Source: Flavobacterium terrigena (GTDB lineage Bacteria; Bacteroidota; Bacteroidia; Flavobacteriales; Flavobacteriaceae). Taken from it: a stretch of 37,528 bases of DNA. The stretch is from contig NZ_FNYA01000013.1 in NCBI RefSeq assembly GCF_900108955.1, positions 1 through 37,528 on the forward strand, read 5' to 3'. The notes under the pieces are model-generated. The model worked only from the letters and a program-made list of their open reading frames with translations. It was not told the DNA's origin and searched no databases. The translations under genes were made by a program, and so were the position numbers. This document shows, in pieces, positions 34,257-37,528 of the stretch. Position 1 is the stretch's first letter. The number at the start of each line of letters is the position of its first letter.

Positions 34257-34288
34257 AAATCCCACTAATTATAAGTGGGATTTTTTTT
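34257..34288 (+). terminator. Intrinsic terminator of sucA-odhB
   Basis: A 10-bp perfect stem AAATCCCACT / AGTGGGATTT (34257-34266 and 34274-34283) with a 7-base loop, running into T residues to 34288. It begins 24 bases after the odhB stop. The rest of the gap to 34441 is AT-rich; I see no confident promoter in it. Confidence 0.92.
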
Positions 34289-34441
34289 AAAACAAAAATG
34301 ATAAGTCAAATTTTAAACATAAAAAAAATTAAGTCTAAAAAATAAAAATTAATCCCAAAATAAATTAAAAAATATCATAGTTTTATGTTTTAATTCAACA
34401 CTTATAAAATTTTATAATTGAGTTTTTTTCAGTTTTTCAAG

Positions 34442-36142
34442 ATGCATAAATTTATCTGTTTTTTTATAATATTAATATCAATGCCTTCGGTATTTTCTCA
34501 AAATTTAAATGAATTTGAGATTAAAAGAACGCGAAGTATTCAGGAACAACTCATATCTAATCCTGAGAAAGCTTATGCAGATGCATTGGAAATTAGTAAT
34601 TCTAAAAACGAGTTATTTAGTTTTTTCGGCAAATATCATGTAGCCAGTTATTTCTACAGTAAATCAGAGTTTATTCATTCTAAACAACTGCTCATCGCAC
34701 TTATAGAAAACATTGAGAAAAGCGACATCCCTAAATCTAGCAAAGTTTACCAAGATTTGATGGGAATGTGTGTCAACAAACTTTTCTACATCTATAAGAA
34801 TTTAGGTGAGTATGACTCGGCACTGTTTTGTCTTGATAAGTATAAAAAGCGTTTACCCAATAATCATTTTAATGAGCAATACGGTTTGATTAAAGTAGCT
34901 ATGGGTGATTGTGTTAATGGGATTGCTTTATTGAAGAGAGAATTAAAGACTTCACCACATCTGAAATTAGGAGTAGGTGAAAAAAAAGTAATGAATAAAA
35001 AATTATTTGCAGATAAATATAACATCATAGGCGAAGCCTATCAAAAATATTATATCCAATCCAAAAAAACAGTACTTTTAGATTCTGCAAATTACTACTT
35101 CAATGTAGCCGCAACAATGATGCTACAAGATGATTTTCAACCAGAGTATACGAAAGCATTATTATGCATGCGAGAAGCAAAAAGTGCGGCTTTAGCAGGG
35201 AATTATGTTAAATCATTGTCCTTATATAGAAAAAGAAAAAAGTATCCTGTTATTCATGATAATATAAGAACAGAACAGTTATTTGATTTAGGAATGGCCG
35301 ATTGTTTTCGCCATTTAACACAAGTTGATTCTGCACTTTTCTATTGTAAAAAATACATAAAAAATTATCAAGTAACTAAGGTTTCAAAAGAAAATCTATT
35401 AATGGCATATAACATTATGACACAATGTTATAGTGAAAAAAATGACAACAAGAATGCTTATCTCTATGCTCAGAAAAGTTTAGAATTAATACATTCAATA
35501 GGAGGAATAAAAAATAAATCTTTGAATTTTCTTCACAATTATGATTTAAATAAAATAAAAGCGGAGTCTAATAAAATAATTGCATCTAAGAATTATTTTA
35601 AAATTTCTCTTTTTGGAATACTAATAATCTTAGCTTCAGTAATTTATAGCTTTTATTATTATCATAAAGTTCAGAAGGAAAAGCATTATCGGTTTTTAAA
35701 AATTATTCAAAACTTAAGAGAATCTCAAGTTTTAGGGATTAATACAACCCAAATCAATAAAACTGAAACACAACCTAAGCAAATAATTGATGATGAGCTT
35801 ATTGAAAAAATAGCATTAGGTTTAAAAAAAATAGAGCAGAAAAAAACTTTTTTAGATCCAAATTTCAAGTTGGCTTTTGTAGCTAAAAAATTAAATACAA
35901 ACACAGCTTATTTGTCACAATACTTCAATCAGGTAATGCAAAAAACCTTTTCAGAATATATGCAAGAATTGAGAATTCAATATATACTTCAAAAACTTAT
36001 TGACACACCACATTATCGTAAATATACCTTGCAAGCCATAGCTGAAGAAGTCGGTTATAAAGATGCAAATACTTTTGTTCGTGTTTTTAAAAGGCAAACA
36101 GGCCTTTCTCCTAATTATTATATTGAAAAGTTAAAAAATTAA
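34442..36142 (+). CDS. TPR-containing membrane-spanning AraC-family regulator
   Basis: 566 residues from the ATG at 34442; a TTG at 34418 would add eight residues ahead of the signal peptide and is rejected. A signal peptide (ending SMPSVFSQ) is followed by about 350 residues of TPR-like helices, one membrane helix at about 389-406 (ISLFGILIILASVIYSFYYY), a linker helix and a C-terminal AraC DNA-binding domain (about 465-566) with LAFVAKKLNTNTAYLSQYFN and TLQAIAEEVGYKDANTFVRV as the two helix-turn-helix units. The layout puts the TPR sensor in the periplasm and the DNA-binding domain in the cytoplasm, a one-component membrane regulator common in Bacteroidota. The ligand is unknown. Directly downstream are a perfect palindrome and a secreted-protein gene, a plausible target. 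Confidence 0.9.
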   Translation: MHKFICFFIILISMPSVFSQNLNEFEIKRTRSIQEQLISNPEKAYADALEISNSKNELFSFFGKYHVASYFYSKSEFIHSKQLLIALIENIEKSDIPKSSKVYQDLMGMCVNKLFYIYKNLGEYDSALFCLDKYKKRLPNNHFNEQYGLIKVAMGDCVNGIALLKRELKTSPHLKLGVGEKKVMNKKLFADKYNIIGEAYQKYYIQSKKTVLLDSANYYFNVAATMMLQDDFQPEYTKALLCMREAKSAALAGNYVKSLSLYRKRKKYPVIHDNIRTEQLFDLGMADCFRHLTQVDSALFYCKKYIKNYQVTKVSKENLLMAYNIMTQCYSEKNDNKNAYLYAQKSLELIHSIGGIKNKSLNFLHNYDLNKIKAESNKIIASKNYFKISLFGILIILASVIYSFYYYHKVQKEKHYRFLKIIQNLRESQVLGINTTQINKTETQPKQIIDDELIEKIALGLKKIEQKKTFLDPNFKLAFVAKKLNTNTAYLSQYFNQVMQKTFSEYMQELRIQYILQKLIDTPHYRKYTLQAIAEEVGYKDANTFVRVFKRQTGLSPNYYIEKLKN

Positions 36143-36176
36143 ATATAAACAACTCAATATCAATAAAATAAACCTT

Positions 36177-36218
36177 ATTTATCTATATGATTATTTATAA
36201 ATAATCATATAGATAAAT
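36177..36218. promoter_or_regulatory. 42-bp perfect palindrome between regulator and secreted-protein genes
   Basis: The two 21-base arms (36177-36197 and 36198-36218) are exact reverse complements with no spacer. It starts 34 bases after the AraC-type gene stop and ends at the -33 region of the next gene's promoter. There is no T tract at its right side, so it is not a plain terminator for the plus strand, though a stem of this length could stop transcription. It may be a protein-binding site. Confidence 0.7.
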
Positions 36219-36248
36219 TGTTTGAATACTTTGTAAAAATTATTTTTG
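36218..36248 (+). promoter_or_regulatory. Promoter of the secreted repeat protein
   Basis: TTG at 36218-36220, 20 bases of spacer, then TATTTTTG at 36241-36248, matching TAnnTTTG. The leader to the ATG at 36284 is about 30 bases. The -33 element touches the edge of the palindrome. Confidence 0.6.
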
Positions 36249-36283
36249 GTCTAATCTTTAATATTAATTACAAAGTTTATAAA

Positions 36284-37528
36284 ATGAGGAAGAAAATTAC
36301 TTTATCCTTTTTCTTGGTGCTTTTTTTTATGGCATCAAAAATTTCAGCTCAGAGCACAACAGGGATCAAATATCCTAATGGGATTCATCAAGCTACAAGC
36401 AGTGGACTGAAAATTTCTCCAAATCCTTTGGTGTTTGCGCAAACAACAAATAGTCCGGTAATCACAGGATGTACCTCTGCAACAAACGGATTATTTCCAA
36501 GTAATACCATAACACCAAACTGTAGTGGAAACTATGAAACAATTACCAGCCAAAGTTGGGCAGGTGAATATAGCAATGTGAATGTAATTGCAAACAAACA
36601 ATATTCGTTCTCGAGCTCTGTATCAACTGATTATATTACAATTACTAATGAAACTGGAACTATTGTTTATGCTAGCGGAACACAACCAGTAATATGGGAT
36701 TCTGGAAGTATCACAGGTATTATCCGTTATTACCTTCATTCAAATGCTAATTGTGGTAGTGAACAAGCGAACAGGTCTCGCTATATTCGATGTGCTGATG
36801 CATCAAACTGCGTACCACCTTCAAATTTAGATGTATCAAATATAACATCTAATTCTTGTAAAATGACTTGGACAGCTGCGTCACCAGTGCCTTCTTCTAA
36901 TTATGATATTTATATCGTTACAACAAATAGCGCTCCTAATGCGAATTCTACTCCTACACTATTTAGTACAACTAACTTATCTACCTCTATATCTTTAAAT
37001 GTTGCGGCAGGTACTACCTATTACTACTGGATACGCTCTAATTGTGGAGCTACAACTGGAGTGTGGGTCTCTGGTGGTAATTTTACTACACCACCAGCAT
37101 TAATTTGTAATGGTGCAATTTATGGGTTATATCCAGATGCGACTTTTACACCTTCTTGTACAGGAAGTACTGAACAAATCGCTACAGATGCTTATGCAGG
37201 AGAATATTCAAATGTAAATGCATTGTCAAATAAACAATATACTTTTACTAGTTCAATTTCTACAGATTATATTACAATAACTAATGCTACAGGAACAGCG
37301 GTTTTAGCAAGTGGATTAACACCATTAACATGGAATTCTAATTTTACTGGAGTTATTAGATACCACATTAATAGCAATGCCAATTGTGGTACTCAAGGTA
37401 CTTCAAGAGTGCGTTCTATTACATGTGCTACCCCTACAGGTTGTAACGCACCAACACAACTATATTATGATGGTTTAACATCGACAACAAATAATATTGC
37501 ATGGGTAGCCCCTACGCCTGCACCAAGT
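36284..37528 (+). CDS. Secreted multidomain protein with FN3 and duplicated ~107-residue module (3' end outside window)
   Basis: The frame opens at the ATG at 36284 and is still open at the window end, giving 415 residues with no stop. A signal peptide (MRKKITLSFFLVLFFMASKISAQ) leads into a spacer, then module A (C63-C170), an FN3 domain (about 177-270), a second copy of module A (C275-C381) and the start of another FN3 domain. Module A carries WAGEYSNVN or YAGEYSNVN, KQYSFSSSVSTDYITITN (or close), GIIRYYLHSNANCG and a closing RYIRC/RSITC. The layout suggests a surface adhesin or secreted enzyme, probably a T9SS cargo, but the C-terminal sorting domain is outside the window. The upstream AraC-type regulator may control it. 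Confidence 0.88.
   Translation, partial: MRKKITLSFFLVLFFMASKISAQSTTGIKYPNGIHQATSSGLKISPNPLVFAQTTNSPVITGCTSATNGLFPSNTITPNCSGNYETITSQSWAGEYSNVNVIANKQYSFSSSVSTDYITITNETGTIVYASGTQPVIWDSGSITGIIRYYLHSNANCGSEQANRSRYIRCADASNCVPPSNLDVSNITSNSCKMTWTAASPVPSSNYDIYIVTTNSAPNANSTPTLFSTTNLSTSISLNVAAGTTYYYWIRSNCGATTGVWVSGGNFTTPPALICNGAIYGLYPDATFTPSCTGSTEQIATDAYAGEYSNVNALSNKQYTFTSSISTDYITITNATGTAVLASGLTPLTWNSNFTGVIRYHINSNANCGTQGTSRVRSITCATPTGCNAPTQLYYDGLTSTTNNIAWVAPTPAPS

Noticed and set aside
34418..34441. TTG start extending the AraC-type regulator by eight residues
   Set aside because: The ATG at 34442 starts directly with a signal peptide; the extension would spoil it.
1..37528. tRNA or rRNA genes, CRISPR arrays, insertion-sequence transposases, prophage or defence islands
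   Set aside because: Looked for and not seen: no cloverleaf, regular spacer array, transposase motif or phage gene.

Overview
The window looks like chromosomal DNA of a Flavobacteriia member, probably Flavobacterium or a close relative. Evidence: low GC, type IX secretion (T9SS) and gliding-type proteins (PorP/SprF, a type B C-terminal sorting domain, a PorE-like OmpA protein), a MurF-alanine racemase fusion, A-rich rather than Shine-Dalgarno leaders, and promoters of the Bacteroidota form TTTG-N19/21-TAnnTTTG. I see no tRNA, rRNA, CRISPR array, transposase or phage gene, and no gene-free stretch longer than 300 bases.

Layout. 1-9215 (minus): a surface-secretion cassette read as a 2137-residue multidomain cargo, a PorP/SprF protein and a PorE-like protein cut by the window edge. 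9370-10240 (plus): lpxH followed by a structured RNA candidate. 10247-15703 (minus): acidic unknown protein, rsmI, HopJ-family protein, recJ and an MFS transporter. Their gaps hold several short word-like repeats and a 25-bp perfect inverted repeat. 15944-19396 (plus): tdk, murF-alr fusion, mscL with a strong terminator. 19579-27990 (minus): two adjacent operons, tetR-tolC-adaptor-RND pump and yceI-metallohydrolase. 28137-29508 (plus): polyprenyl synthetase and a small unknown protein. 29505-30065 (minus): outer-membrane protein. 30185-34232 (plus): sucA and odhB, ending in a clear terminator. 34442-37528 (plus): a TPR/membrane/AraC regulator, a 42-bp perfect palindrome and the start of a secreted repeat protein cut by the window edge.

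Best candidate for an undescribed system: the RND efflux operon and the yceI-metallohydrolase operon carry nearly the same 67-bp control module (26278-26344 and 28017-28083). Each has a TAnnTTTG promoter whose -33 and spacer are covered by a GGAAACT-N14-AGTTTCC inverted repeat. This predicts that the TetR-family protein encoded first in the pump operon represses both units. An efflux pump, a NAPE-PLD-like metallohydrolase and a lipid-binding-type YceI protein would then respond to one signal, perhaps a lipophilic or membrane stress. The structured RNA after lpxH, the hairpin inside the T9SS cassette and the palindrome in front of the last gene are the other strong leads.

All family assignments come from reading motifs and remembered family features. 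No database search was run.
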